Positions 35,401-43,921 of a stretch of 64,000 nucleotides of DNA are shown here, in pieces. The stretch lies in contig JACPDI010000022.1 in NCBI GenBank assembly GCA_016184105.1, positions 124,001-188,000 of the forward strand, in the 5' to 3' direction. The stretch is from Acidobacteriota bacterium. Its GTDB lineage: Bacteria > Acidobacteriota > Vicinamibacteria > Vicinamibacterales > 2-12-FULL-66-21. Under the pieces are notes generated by a model. It saw only the letters and a list, made by a program, of their open reading frames with translations. It did no database searches and was not told the origin of the DNA. The position numbers were made by a program, and so were the translations under genes. Positions within the stretch are counted from its first letter, which is position 1, and every line of letters begins with the position of its first letter.

Positions 35401-35838
35401 TCAGTACGTGCCCGTGCCCGCGTACGGATCGGCCGCGGCCGGACGTGCCCGGTGGCCGCCGTTGCCGCTCACCATCGACGCCACGGCGGCGCGCACGCCG
35501 CGCACCAGCCCCAGCACACGCGCGACCTGTTCTCTCACGGTGTGTTTCATGCGCTCGGCGGTGACGTCCACGCGGTCCATCGTGCCGGCAATCGCGTGGT
35601 CCACCCGCTCGGCCTGGAGCTGCGCCTTGGCCGTGATGCCCTTGACGTCGTCCAGGATCGTGTTGACTTTCGTCGTCAGCGGCACGAGGTGGCGCCGCTC
35701 GAGGTCGGCGACGACCGCCATGATGCGCCGGTACGCGATGAACGCGCCCACACCGAAGCCGATCGCGACGAGCGCCTCGAGCACGGCGACCACCGCCATG
35801 ATGCCGAGGAACGTGTTCGTAGTGCCCAGATCTGCCAT
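35401..35838 (-). CDS. DUF948-like membrane protein
   Basis: A 145-residue protein: one TM helix (FLGIMAVVAVLEALVAIGFGVGAFIAY) then a long amphipathic coiled coil (about 40-125) of the DUF948 type and a short Gly/Ala tail. Its ATG overlaps the TAA of the preceding gene (TAATG). Probably a structural envelope protein acting with the YtxH-like proteins around it. Confidence 0.7.
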   Translation of the reverse strand: MADLGTTNTFLGIMAVVAVLEALVAIGFGVGAFIAYRRIMAVVADLERRHLVPLTTKVNTILDDVKGITAKAQLQAERVDHAIAGTMDRVDVTAERMKHTVREQVARVLGLVRGVRAAVASMVSGNGGHRARPAAADPYAGTGTY

Positions 35839-36098
35839 TAGTGTGCAACCCCCTCGCCCCAGCGGCCGCCCGGTCCCCCGGTGAGATCGCTGAGCGACCG
35901 CCAGCCTTCATCGGCGGCCGTCCGCGCCTTGTCGATCGTCCCGCGCAGACGCCGGAGCTCACCGACGAAATCGTCGAGCTTCGGTTCGATCTGCGCGCGC
36001 ACGCGCTGGCCGCCCGCCGTCAGGTACAGATAGCCCCAGACCGCCCCGGCGGCCGCGCCCACGAGCGCGGCCAGCATGACCCGCGATCGATCGTCCAC
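35838..36098 (-). CDS. Small YtxH-like membrane protein
   Basis: An 86-residue protein with one helix (VMLAALVGAAAGAVWGYLYLTAGGQRVR) resembling the YtxH anchor, then an amphipathic helix and Gly-rich end. The GTG at 36098 is chosen because AAGGAGG lies 5 bases upstream; a longer frame from 36179 has no such signal. It appears to be the first gene of the leftward envelope operon that ends with the M48 protease. Confidence 0.7.
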   Translation of the reverse strand: MDDRSRVMLAALVGAAAGAVWGYLYLTAGGQRVRAQIEPKLDDFVGELRRLRGTIDKARTAADEGWRSLSDLTGGPGGRWGEGVAH

Positions 36099-36241
36099 AG
36101 TTCCTCCTTCGGTGCGTACTGACATCGGCGTACTTCTATCCATACGGCATGCCAGCGACTGGACCGTGCAGGGGGGCACCGTGATGTGGAACGCGAGTGC
36201 TGAGCTGCAAGGCCCTGTAGGGAATCCTGACGCCGCGTCCG

Positions 36242-37588
36242 TTACCGTGGGGCGAAGAGCGCCAGCGCCACGCCGCGCCAGCTCGTTCCTGTCGGGCTGT
36301 CTGGGGCGTCCGTGCCGAGCGCGATCACGCCGACGCGGTTCGAGTCGAGGCCATATTTCACCGTGACGTACTCCGCAACGATGGAGGCGCGGTAGCGCGA
36401 AGCCAGGTACCGCACGTCTTCCGTGTCCCCCTCCGCGTAACCTTCAACGACGAGCGGGCTGCTGGGCGGGTACTTCACAAACTGAGACATGACGGAGTCG
36501 ATCCTGGCCTTGCCAGCCTCGGTCAACCGCTCCACGCCGTGTTCGTCGGGGCCAAACAGGTACGACGCGTCCAGCCAGATGCGGAGCGCCTTGCGATCCT
36601 TGCCCTCGAGCGCGCCCTTCCGATATGTCGCGGCGTCGATGTCGTCCAGATCGAAATAGCCTCGCCGGTTGAAGAATCCGCGGAAGAGGAAGTTCCGCTT
36701 CAGCGCTTCGGCATTGGCGGCCAGATCCGCCATCGCGTCGCGCGCGTGCGTGATGGTCTGGCGCAGGTCGGCCGCCAGCCCCTGTGCGGGACCGTCCTTG
36801 CTGCTCACACTGCTGTTGAAGTCTGCGACAGCCTTGCGCGCCTGGCTCGCCACCTCGCGCAGATTGGCGACAACCCCCTCCGCTTCGGCCGCGATGCGCC
36901 TCGCATCGCGGTAGAGCGCATCGTCGTGCACCAGCCGGCCGAAGGTGCCGCGCCCGGCACGCACGTTGTCGATGATGAGGCGCATGTCCTCGGCCACGCG
37001 CCGCCCGTCGCGCGCGATCGCTTCCACGTCGTCGCGCGAGGAGGTGAACATCGCCTTGGCTTCCACCGCCGTGTCGGACACCGCCTGGATCGCAACCTGG
37101 ACGTCCCCCTTGAGTTCGTCGACCGTCCGGGTCACCAGGTCGAGCGTCTCGCTCATCTGCTGGAACAGGTCCGCGATGTCGACCGGGTCGCGGCTCTGGA
37201 TCGTGCTGCCGCCCGGCGCGCGGGGCGAGTGCTCCGATCCGCCCTCGACCTGCACGAACTTGTTGCCGACCAGCCCCTCGTTCTGAATCGACGCAATCGA
37301 GTCGGTGCGAACGACGCCATGGAGGTCTTCGCGGATGCGGATGTGTACGCGGAAGCGCGCGCGCGGACTGTCCGGAACGCGGATCGCGGTGACCTCGCCC
37401 GCATCAAGTCCGGCGACGCGAACGCTCGCGCCGTTCTCGAGGCCCGCGAGCTTCGAGAACTCCGCGTAAACCTCGAACGACTCTTTGAACAGGCCGCGCC
37501 GGTCGCCGATGAGGAACAGCCCCGCAGCAAACAGCACGACGCCGCCGATGACGAAGGCGCCGACGCCCAGGAGCTTGGAAGGCGGCAT
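36242..37588 (-). CDS. MlaD-type MCE protein with C-terminal OmpA-like domain
   Basis: A 448-residue protein: N-terminal TM helix (VGAFVIGGVVLFAAGLFLIG), MCE domain (about 30-115; LAGLENGASVRVAGLDAGEV), long helical coiled region (115-330) and a C-terminal OmpA/MotB-like domain (SPLVVEGYAEGDTEDVRYLA, SRYRASIVAEYV). The MCE ring carries lipid between membranes for the Mla ABC transporter; an OmpA-like end could hold it to peptidoglycan (inference). It follows mlaE-mlaF but is separated from mlaF by a 70-base palindrome. The ATG at 37588 fits the TM start. Confidence 0.88.
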   Translation of the reverse strand: MPPSKLLGVGAFVIGGVVLFAAGLFLIGDRRGLFKESFEVYAEFSKLAGLENGASVRVAGLDAGEVTAIRVPDSPRARFRVHIRIREDLHGVVRTDSIASIQNEGLVGNKFVQVEGGSEHSPRAPGGSTIQSRDPVDIADLFQQMSETLDLVTRTVDELKGDVQVAIQAVSDTAVEAKAMFTSSRDDVEAIARDGRRVAEDMRLIIDNVRAGRGTFGRLVHDDALYRDARRIAAEAEGVVANLREVASQARKAVADFNSSVSSKDGPAQGLAADLRQTITHARDAMADLAANAEALKRNFLFRGFFNRRGYFDLDDIDAATYRKGALEGKDRKALRIWLDASYLFGPDEHGVERLTEAGKARIDSVMSQFVKYPPSSPLVVEGYAEGDTEDVRYLASRYRASIVAEYVTVKYGLDSNRVGVIALGTDAPDSPTGTSWRGVALALFAPR

Positions 37589-37617
37589 CGTTGAGCTGGC
37601 TTGCAACTTCCGCACCG

Positions 37618-37687
37618 GAAAAAAGGGGTCGGGAGCCTTTTTCGGAGCGGGGAGAGGGACCGAAAAAGGCTCCCGACCCCTTTTTTC
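37618..37687. repeat. Second-family palindrome (AAAAGGGGTCGGGAGCC core) between mlaF and mlaD
   Basis: Perfect 28-base arms (37618-37645 and 37660-37687) around a 14-base loop. The right arm overlaps the TGA stop of the MlaF-type ATPase gene (37686-37688). It differs in sequence from the GTGGGACAG family but has the same stop-codon placement. Confidence 0.93.
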
Positions 37688-38438
37688 ACCCCGCGTGCGT
37701 GGAACGCATGAAAGATTTCACCAGGGGGTCGTCGCTCTTTTCGAACTCCTCGGCCGAGCCGCGTGCCACAATCCGTCCTTCGTGCAGCATGACGAAGGTG
37801 TCGGCCAGCTTGCGCGCGCTGGGGATGTTGTGGGTCACGACGATCAGCGTGGTGCCCTCCGTGGTTTTCAGGTCCAGGAGCAGGTCGTCGATCTCTTCCG
37901 AGGTGATGGGGTCGAGCCCGGCGCTGGGCTCATCAACGAGCAGGATCGGCGGATCCAACGCCAGGGCGCGCGCCAGGCCGGCCCGCTTGCGCATCCCGCC
38001 GGACAGGTCGGCAGGCAGCTTGGCGTAATCGCGCTCCAGCCCCACGCGCGCCAGCTTCTCGGCCGCCCTGCTCCGAATCTCAGCGTCGCTCAACCTTGTG
38101 TGGCGGCGCAGGACAAAGGCGACGTTTTCGCCGATCGAGATCGAGTCGAACAGCGCGCCATTCTGAAACACGAAGCCCATCCGTCGGCGCACCGGGGTCA
38201 GCTCGGCGCTCGACATCGGCGTGATCTCGGTGCCCTCGACGAACACCCGGCCCTCGTCGGGCTTCACCAGCCCGACGATGTGCTTGAGCGTGAGGCTCTT
38301 CCCGGTTCCGCTGCGGCCGAGGAGGCAGAAGCCTTCGCCCTGGGCCACCTCGAAGGTGACGCCGTCCAGGACGCGACGCGGGCCGAAGGACTTCGTCACC
38401 GCGTCCAGCCGAGCGGCCGGTGTCGTCTGGCCGCCCAT
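37686..38438 (-). CDS. MlaF-type ABC ATPase
   Basis: A 250-residue ATPase: Walker A LGRSGTGKS, Q-loop GFVFQNGALFDSISI (typical of MlaF), signature LSGGMRKRAGLARAL, Walker B ILLVDEPSAGLDPI and switch VVTHN. It powers phospholipid movement with MlaE and MlaD at the inner membrane. The ATG at 38438 overlaps the stop of mlaE (TGATG). Its own stop is inside a palindromic repeat, which probably lowers expression of the following mlaD gene or separates the transcripts. Confidence 0.94.
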   Translation of the reverse strand: MGGQTTPAARLDAVTKSFGPRRVLDGVTFEVAQGEGFCLLGRSGTGKSLTLKHIVGLVKPDEGRVFVEGTEITPMSSAELTPVRRRMGFVFQNGALFDSISIGENVAFVLRRHTRLSDAEIRSRAAEKLARVGLERDYAKLPADLSGGMRKRAGLARALALDPPILLVDEPSAGLDPITSEEIDDLLLDLKTTEGTTLIVVTHNIPSARKLADTFVMLHEGRIVARGSAEEFEKSDDPLVKSFMRSTHAG

Positions 38439-39202
38439 CAGCCGCCGGAGCCGGGGAGGAAAAAGAAGATCAGCTTGACGAGCAGGACGTTGATGGCGAT
38501 GAGGCCGATCGAAGAGAGCACCACGGCGCGCGTCGAGGCGCGTCCCACGCCCGCGGTTCCTTCGGTCGTCTGGTACCCGAGGTAGGACGAAATGATGGCA
38601 ATCAGGTAGCCGAACACCATCGTCTTCAGTGTCGCCGGCACGTAGTCGGAGTAGTTGATCAACGAGAACGCGCGGCGCACGTACAGCGGCAGCGACATGC
38701 CCGTAATGGCCGCCTCGGCCACGTAGCCCCCGAGGATGCCGGAGAAGTTCAGGATGGTGGTCAGGATCGGCACCGAGATCACGCACGCGATCGCGCGCGT
38801 GACGACGAGGTATTTGAAGGCATCGACGGCGGTGGCCTCGAGCGCGTCGATCTGCTCGGTGACGCGCATCGCCCCCAGCTCGGCTCCGATGCCGGCACCG
38901 ATCCGGCCCGCCAGGAGCAGCCCGCAGGTGAGCGGGCCGGTCTCGCGGACGAGCGCCATCGCCAGCCCCGCGGGAATCATCGATTCGGCGCCGAACCGCT
39001 CGAGCGACGCCCGCGTGTGCATGGAGAGCACGACCCCCACGGCAAATCCCGCGACGGCAACGAGCGGCGCCGAGCGCAAGCCAAGCTCGTAGAGCTGCCG
39101 CGAAATCTCCCTGAACTCGAACGGAGGCCGGAACGCCGCGACCACGGCGCGCGCGCCGAACAGCGACAGGTCTCCGACCGCGGCCACGGCACGTAGCATC
39201 AT
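38438..39202 (-). CDS. MlaE-type ABC permease
   Basis: A 254-residue inner-membrane permease with the MlaE/YrbE pattern: FRPPFEFREISRQLYELGLRS, VGVVLSMHTRASLERFGAES, LLLAGRIGAGIGAELGAMRV (conserved Glu/Gly cytoplasmic loop) and TEQIDALEA. About five to six hydrophobic helices. Opens the leftward mlaE-mlaF-mlaD cluster for phospholipid transport between membranes. ATG codons at 39202 and 39199 are both possible starts. Confidence 0.93.
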   Translation of the reverse strand: MMLRAVAAVGDLSLFGARAVVAAFRPPFEFREISRQLYELGLRSAPLVAVAGFAVGVVLSMHTRASLERFGAESMIPAGLAMALVRETGPLTCGLLLAGRIGAGIGAELGAMRVTEQIDALEATAVDAFKYLVVTRAIACVISVPILTTILNFSGILGGYVAEAAITGMSLPLYVRRAFSLINYSDYVPATLKTMVFGYLIAIISSYLGYQTTEGTAGVGRASTRAVVLSSIGLIAINVLLVKLIFFFLPGSGG

Positions 39203-39279
39203 CGTCAAGGCCAAAGGCCCTCGGGTGCGCCCGTCAGAGCCGACGGCCAGAAGCGTCGGCCGTCAGCGCCCGGCCGTCG

Positions 39280-40674
39280 TTACGAAACGGCGCGTCGTGC
39301 GCCCTTGCCGGGATCCGTGATGGCGTGCTTCTTCATCTTGCTGTAGAGCGTCGGCCTGTACAGGCCGAGGATCTGCGCCGCCTCCTGCTTGTTCCAGTTC
39401 GTGCGGTGCAGCGTCTGCAGGATCGCCATCCGCTCGATCTCGGCCAGCGTGCGATGCGGCGGAATGGTGAACTCCGCCTGCGTCTGCGAGTCGCTGCGCA
39501 TCGTGTCCGGCAGGTCGTTGACGGTGATCTCGCTCGACTTGGCCACGAGCACGCCGCGCTCGAGGATGTTCTCCAGCTCGCGCACGTTCCCGGGCCACCG
39601 GTGGCGGATCAACAGGTGATACGCGTCGGGCGTGATCCCTTTCAGGTTGCGGTCGGGGCGCTTGTTGTACTTCTCGCGGAAGTACTCCGTCAGCAGCGGA
39701 ATGTCCTCGGTCCGCTCGCGCAGCGGCGGGACCCGCAGCGTGATGGTGTTGATACGGAAGTACAGGTCCTCGCGCAGCTTGCCGTCGCGCAGCGCCGTAT
39801 CGACGTCGACGTTGGTCGCGCAGATGAGCCGAAAATCCACCCGGACGATCCGGTCGCTGCCGATCGGCCGGTACTCACGCTCCTGCAGGACGCGAAGCAG
39901 CTTCGTCTGCAGGTACGGCGGCATCTCTCCGATCTCGTCGAGGAGCAGCGAGCCCCCCTCCGCCATCTCGAAGAGCCCTTCCTTGTCCGTCATCGCGCCG
40001 GTGAACGCGCCCTTCTTGTAGCCGAACAGCTCGGACTCGATCAGGTCCTTGGGAATCGCCGCGCAGTTGATCTTGATGAACGGCCCCTTCGCGCGCTTGC
40101 TGTTGTAGTGGATCGCGTTGGCGATGGGCTCCTTGCCCGTGCCGTTCTCCCCCTGGATGAGGATGTTGGCGTCGCTGCCCGCCACGCTGGCGACCAGCTC
40201 GAGCAGCTCGTGCATCTTCTTGCTCTTGCCGATGATGTTCTCGAAGCGGAACTCGCCGCGCAGCTTGCGGCGCAGTTCCTCGTTTTCATCAAGCAGCGTC
40301 CGGCGCTCGAGCGCGCGTCGCAGCCGCGTCAGCAGCGCCTCGGGGTCGGTGGACTTTTCCACGAAGTCGAAAGCCCCGGCCTTCACCGCCTCGACCGCCT
40401 TGTCGAGGGCGGGATGCCCCGTAACCACGATCATTTCGCAGTCGCTCGGGACCTGCTTGAACCGCCGGAGCAGCTCGAGACCGTCGATGTCCGGCAGCAT
40501 CATGTCGACGACGACGGCGTCGGGCCGCCAGGTCTTGTACAGCTCCTCACCCCGCACGCCGACCATCGCCGTCCGTACCTCGTAGCCTTCCTGCTCGAGG
40601 ATGATCTTGAGCCAGTCGATCATCTGCGGCTCATCGTCGATCGCCAGGACGCGGAATTTGCGTTTGGTCGTCAT
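39280..40674 (-). CDS. NtrC-family sigma-54 response regulator
   Basis: A 464-residue regulator: receiver (VLAIDDEPQM, phospho-acceptor Asp in AVVVDMMLPDIDG, Lys in FVEKS), AAA+ domain with Walker A GENGTGKE, intact GAFTGA loop (YKKGAFTGAMTD), Walker B LLLDEIGEMP and R finger YFRINT, and a Fis-type HTH (WNKQEAAQILGLYRPTLYSKM). All parts for sigma-54 activation are present, unlike the two other activators here. No kinase is adjacent. A palindrome (CAACATGTTG) lies upstream of its start and could be its binding site. Confidence 0.93.
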   Translation of the reverse strand: MTTKRKFRVLAIDDEPQMIDWLKIILEQEGYEVRTAMVGVRGEELYKTWRPDAVVVDMMLPDIDGLELLRRFKQVPSDCEMIVVTGHPALDKAVEAVKAGAFDFVEKSTDPEALLTRLRRALERRTLLDENEELRRKLRGEFRFENIIGKSKKMHELLELVASVAGSDANILIQGENGTGKEPIANAIHYNSKRAKGPFIKINCAAIPKDLIESELFGYKKGAFTGAMTDKEGLFEMAEGGSLLLDEIGEMPPYLQTKLLRVLQEREYRPIGSDRIVRVDFRLICATNVDVDTALRDGKLREDLYFRINTITLRVPPLRERTEDIPLLTEYFREKYNKRPDRNLKGITPDAYHLLIRHRWPGNVRELENILERGVLVAKSSEITVNDLPDTMRSDSQTQAEFTIPPHRTLAEIERMAILQTLHRTNWNKQEAAQILGLYRPTLYSKMKKHAITDPGKGARRAVS

Positions 40675-40715
40675 CGTAGCACCCGAAACTGTCTTCAAGG
40701 CAAACGCTCAAGGCG

Positions 40716-40725
40716 CAACATGTTG
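40716..40725. promoter_or_regulatory. CAACATGTTG palindrome upstream of the NtrC-like gene
   Basis: A perfect 10-base palindrome flanked by partly symmetric TCAAGGCG and GGCTTGA, about 42 bases upstream of the regulator start at 40674. A candidate autoregulatory site; evidence is symmetry and position only. Confidence 0.35.
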
Positions 40726-40816
40726 GCTTGAAGCGTTGGAAGATTATACACAGCCGCAAATGCTGTCAAGTGTGGAGACAAATATGTCACGCCAGAACCC
40801 ACCGGGTGCGCGGAAG

Positions 40817-41470
40817 TTAAAGATCCGGCGTGGATTGCCAACCGAACCGGCCCAGAAGGGGCACGAACGCGCAGGCGTCCCTTGATTCCATCCTGAATTC
40901 GTCGCCGTGCCGTGTCAGGATGGTGAGCACTTGCTGATGATGGGAGCCGACGGGAATGACGAGGCGGCCTCCTTCGGCGAGCTGAGCCTTCAGCGGCTCG
41001 GGCACCGACGGTGCGCCGGCTGTCACGATGATCCCGTCGAACGGGGCTTCGGACGGCAGTCCTTCGCTGCCGTCGCCGACGATGACGCGCACGTTGGCCG
41101 CCGCCGACTCGGCCAACGCGCGGCGCGCGTGCGCGGCGAGCGTTTCGTGTCGCTCGAGGCTCACCACCTCGCGGACGAGCGCCGCGAGGACGGCCGCCTG
41201 GTATCCCGAACCGGTTCCCACTTCGAGCACGCGATCCCCGGCCGAAGGACGCAGGGCCTCGGTCATGATCGCCACCATCAGCGGCTGCGAGATCGTCTGC
41301 CCTTCGCCGATCGCGAGCGGCCGGTCCTCGTACGCCGACGCCTCGCTGCCCGGCGGCACGAACAGGTGGCGCGGCACGGCGCGCATCGCCGCGAGCACGC
41401 GAGGGTCGCGCACACCGCGACCCTCGATCTGCGTGGCGACCATCCATTCGCGGGCCGCCTCGAAACCCAT
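40817..41470 (-). CDS. pcm: Protein-L-isoaspartate O-methyltransferase
   Basis: SAM-dependent repair enzyme methylating isoaspartyl residues. The 217-residue protein shows MRAVPRHLFVPPGSEASAYED, the GQTISQP motif, and SAM motif I VLEVGTGSGYQAAVLA. Then VSLERHETLAAHAR (motif II), GDGSEGLPSEAPFDGIIVTAG and LVIPVG follow. The ATG at 41470 gives the usual family length. It is divergent from the leucine-degradation operon, whose putative -10 (TATAAT at 41480-41485) lies in the 68-base spacer. Confidence 0.94.
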   Translation of the reverse strand: MGFEAAREWMVATQIEGRGVRDPRVLAAMRAVPRHLFVPPGSEASAYEDRPLAIGEGQTISQPLMVAIMTEALRPSAGDRVLEVGTGSGYQAAVLAALVREVVSLERHETLAAHARRALAESAAANVRVIVGDGSEGLPSEAPFDGIIVTAGAPSVPEPLKAQLAEGGRLVIPVGSHHQQVLTILTRHGDEFRMESRDACAFVPLLGRFGWQSTPDL

Positions 41471-41538
41471 CGGAAATACTATAATTCGCGCATGTCCTGC
41501 GCGGTCCACCCGCGGCCCCTCGAGCGGCTTCCCAGCTG

Positions 41539-43143
41539 ATGGACGTCCTCGACACCCATATCGACCCCGGATCGCCCGAATTCCGCCAGAACCGCGCGCG
41601 GATGGAGGGGCTCGTGCGCGACCTCCGGGAGCGGCTGGCGCGCGCGCGCGAGGGAGGGGGCGCAAAATACGTCCAGCGCCACCGCGAGCAGGGCAAGCTG
41701 CCCGTGCGGGAACGTATCGAGCGGCTGCTCGACCCGGACTCCCCGTTCCTCGAGCTGTCGCCGCTTGCAGCGTGGGACCTCTACGACAATGATGCGCCGT
41801 CGGCCGGGATCGTCACCGGCGTCGGGCGCGTGAGCGGGCGCGAGGTGCTGATCGTCGCCAACGACGCGACGGTGAAAGGTGGCACGTACTATCCGCTGAC
41901 CGTCAGGAAACACGTCCGGGCGCAGCAGGTCGGTCTGGAGAACCGGCTGCCCTGCGTGTACCTGGTCGACTCGGGCGGCGCCTTCCTGCCGCTGCAGGCA
42001 GAGGTGTTCCCGGATCGGGAGCACTTCGGCCGGATCTTCTTCAACCAGGCGCGCATGTCGGCGGAGGGAATCCCGCAGATAGCCGTGGTCATGGGCTCCT
42101 GCACGGCCGGGGGTGCGTACGTCCCGGCGATGTCCGACGAGACGATCATCGTCAAGGGGACCGGAACGATCTTCCTGGGCGGGCCACCGCTCGTGAAAGC
42201 CGCAACCGGCGAGGAAGTCAGCGCCGAGGACCTCGGCGGCGCGGACGTGCACACCCGCCTCTCAGGGGTCGCCGATTACTTCGCGGACGATGACGAGCAC
42301 GCGTTGCACATCGCGCGCACGATCGTGTCCACGCTGCACACGCGGAAGACGCTGCCCGAGGTGACGACGCCGGAAGAGCCGCGGTACGATCCGGAGGAGA
42401 TCTACGGGATCGTCTCCGCAGACGTGCGGAAGCCCTACGACGTGCACGAAGTCATCGCGCGCCTCGTGGACGGCTCCCGGTTCGACGAGTTCAAGGAGCG
42501 CTACGGCAGCACGCTCGTGACCGGCTTCGCGCGGCTGCACGGATTCCTCGTCGGCATTCTCGCCAACAACGGCGTGCTGTTTTCCGAGTCGGCGCTCAAG
42601 GCCGCGCACTTCATCGAGCTGTGCAACATGCGCGGCGTCCCCCTGATCTTCCTGCAGAACATCACCGGCTTCATGGTCGGCAAGCAGTACGAGCGCGCCG
42701 GCATCGCGAAGGACGGCGCGAAGATGGTGCACGCCGTGGCGAACTCCGTCGTGCCGAAGTTCACCGTCATCGCGGGGGGCTCGTTCGGTGCGGGCAACTA
42801 TGGGATGTGCGGCCGCGCCTACGAGCCGCGGCTGCTGTGGATGTGGCCGAACGCGCGGATCTCCGTGATGGGAGGAGAACAGGCCGCGGGTGTCCTGACC
42901 ACGGTGAAGCGCGACCAGCTCGCGCGCGAAGGGCGCCCGTTTGCCAGCGGCGACGAGGCGGCGATCCGCGGCCCGATCCTGGAGAAGTACGAGCGCGAGG
43001 GCTCGCCGTACTACTCCACCGCACGCCTGTGGGACGACGGGATCCTCGATCCGGCGCAGACGCGGCAGGCCCTCGCGCTGGGGATCTCGATGGCCTGGAA
43101 TGCCCCGGTGCCTCCCGCCCGCTTTGGCGTGTTCAGGATGTAG
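41539..43143 (+). CDS. Methylcrotonyl-CoA carboxylase beta subunit (carboxyltransferase)
   Basis: A 534-residue carboxyltransferase that moves carboxyl from biotin to 3-methylcrotonyl-CoA (leucine breakdown). Family features are [53 protein letters not shown] (oxyanion glycines), [14 protein letters not shown] and [16 protein letters not shown]. The assignment to the methylcrotonyl rather than propionyl or acetyl type rests on sequence style and on the following liuC and mvaB genes. First gene of a tight operon; a possible TATAAT -10 begins 59 bases before the ATG. Confidence 0.93.
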   Translation: MDVLDTHIDPGSPEFRQNRARMEGLVRDLRERLARAREGGGAKYVQRHREQGKLPVRERIERLLDPDSPFLELSPLAAWDLYDNDAPSAGIVTGVGRVSGREVLIVANDATVKGGTYYPLTVRKHVRAQQVGLENRLPCVYLVDSGGAFLPLQAEVFPDREHFGRIFFNQARMSAEGIPQIAVVMGSCTAGGAYVPAMSDETIIVKGTGTIFLGGPPLVKAATGEEVSAEDLGGADVHTRLSGVADYFADDDEHALHIARTIVSTLHTRKTLPEVTTPEEPRYDPEEIYGIVSADVRKPYDVHEVIARLVDGSRFDEFKERYGSTLVTGFARLHGFLVGILANNGVLFSESALKAAHFIELCNMRGVPLIFLQNITGFMVGKQYERAGIAKDGAKMVHAVANSVVPKFTVIAGGSFGAGNYGMCGRAYEPRLLWMWPNARISVMGGEQAAGVLTTVKRDQLAREGRPFASGDEAAIRGPILEKYEREGSPYYSTARLWDDGILDPAQTRQALALGISMAWNAPVPPARFGVFRM

Positions 43144-43145
43144 CG

Positions 43146-43919
43146 ATGCTCGACATCCGTCACGACGGCGCCGTCACCCGCCTGACCCTGAACCGGCCGG
43201 AGGTGCGCAACGCGTTCAACGACGAACTGATCGAAAGGATGACCGACGCCGCGCGCGCGATCGGCGCGCGGCGCGAGACGCGCGTGGTCGTGCTGCAGGG
43301 GGCCGGGAGCGTGTTCTGCGCGGGCGCGGACCTGAACTGGATGTCACGAATGGTCGCGTACTCGCGCGAGCAGAACTCGCTCGATGCCTCGCGGCTCGCC
43401 ATCATGTTCCACGAGCTGGACACGCTCCCGCGGCCGGTCGTCGCGAAAGTCCACGGCGCCGCGCTCGGCGGCGGCGCCGGCCTGGCCGCCGTGGCGGACA
43501 TCGTCGTGTCGGACGAGGCTGCGGTATACGGGTTTACCGAGGTGAAGCTCGGGATTCTCCCTGCCGTCATTGCGCCCTACGTAGTGGCGAAGATCGGCCG
43601 GTCCGCGGCGCGCGAGCTGTTCCTGACCGGCGCCCGCTTCTCTGCCGCGCGCGCGCGCGAGATCGGCCTGGTGCACTACGTTGAGAGCAGCGCGAAGATC
43701 GAGGACCGGATCGAGGCGCTGGTCGGCGACCTGGTGTCCTCCGGCCCCACCGCGATGGCGCTCGCGAAAGACCTGATCCGGCGGGTCGCGTGCGAAATGC
43801 CGGACAACGTCATCGGGCTCACGAGCGACACGATTGCGCAGCAGCGCGTCTCCAAGGAAGGCCAGGAGGGGATGCGCGCGTTCCTCGAGAAGCGGAAGCC
43901 GGACTGGAGCGCGTCGTAG
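43146..43919 (+). CDS. Enoyl-CoA hydratase/isomerase, probable methylglutaconyl-CoA hydratase
   Basis: A 257-residue crotonase-fold enzyme. Oxyanion-hole segments are FCAGADLNWM and HGAALGGGAGLAAVADIVV; the catalytic Glu region is FTEVKLGILPAVIAPYV. Placement between the carboxylase beta and alpha genes matches liuC, hydrating 3-methylglutaconyl-CoA to HMG-CoA. It starts 2 bases after the mccB stop. Substrate assignment is from context. Confidence 0.9.
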   Translation: MLDIRHDGAVTRLTLNRPEVRNAFNDELIERMTDAARAIGARRETRVVVLQGAGSVFCAGADLNWMSRMVAYSREQNSLDASRLAIMFHELDTLPRPVVAKVHGAALGGGAGLAAVADIVVSDEAAVYGFTEVKLGILPAVIAPYVVAKIGRSAARELFLTGARFSAARAREIGLVHYVESSAKIEDRIEALVGDLVSSGPTAMALAKDLIRRVACEMPDNVIGLTSDTIAQQRVSKEGQEGMRAFLEKRKPDWSAS

Positions 43920-43921
43920 TC

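Noticed and set aside
41471-41538. Full sigma-70 promoter for the leucine operon
   Set aside because: Only a TATAAT is clear; no -35 at the right distance, so it is mentioned with the gene but not listed.
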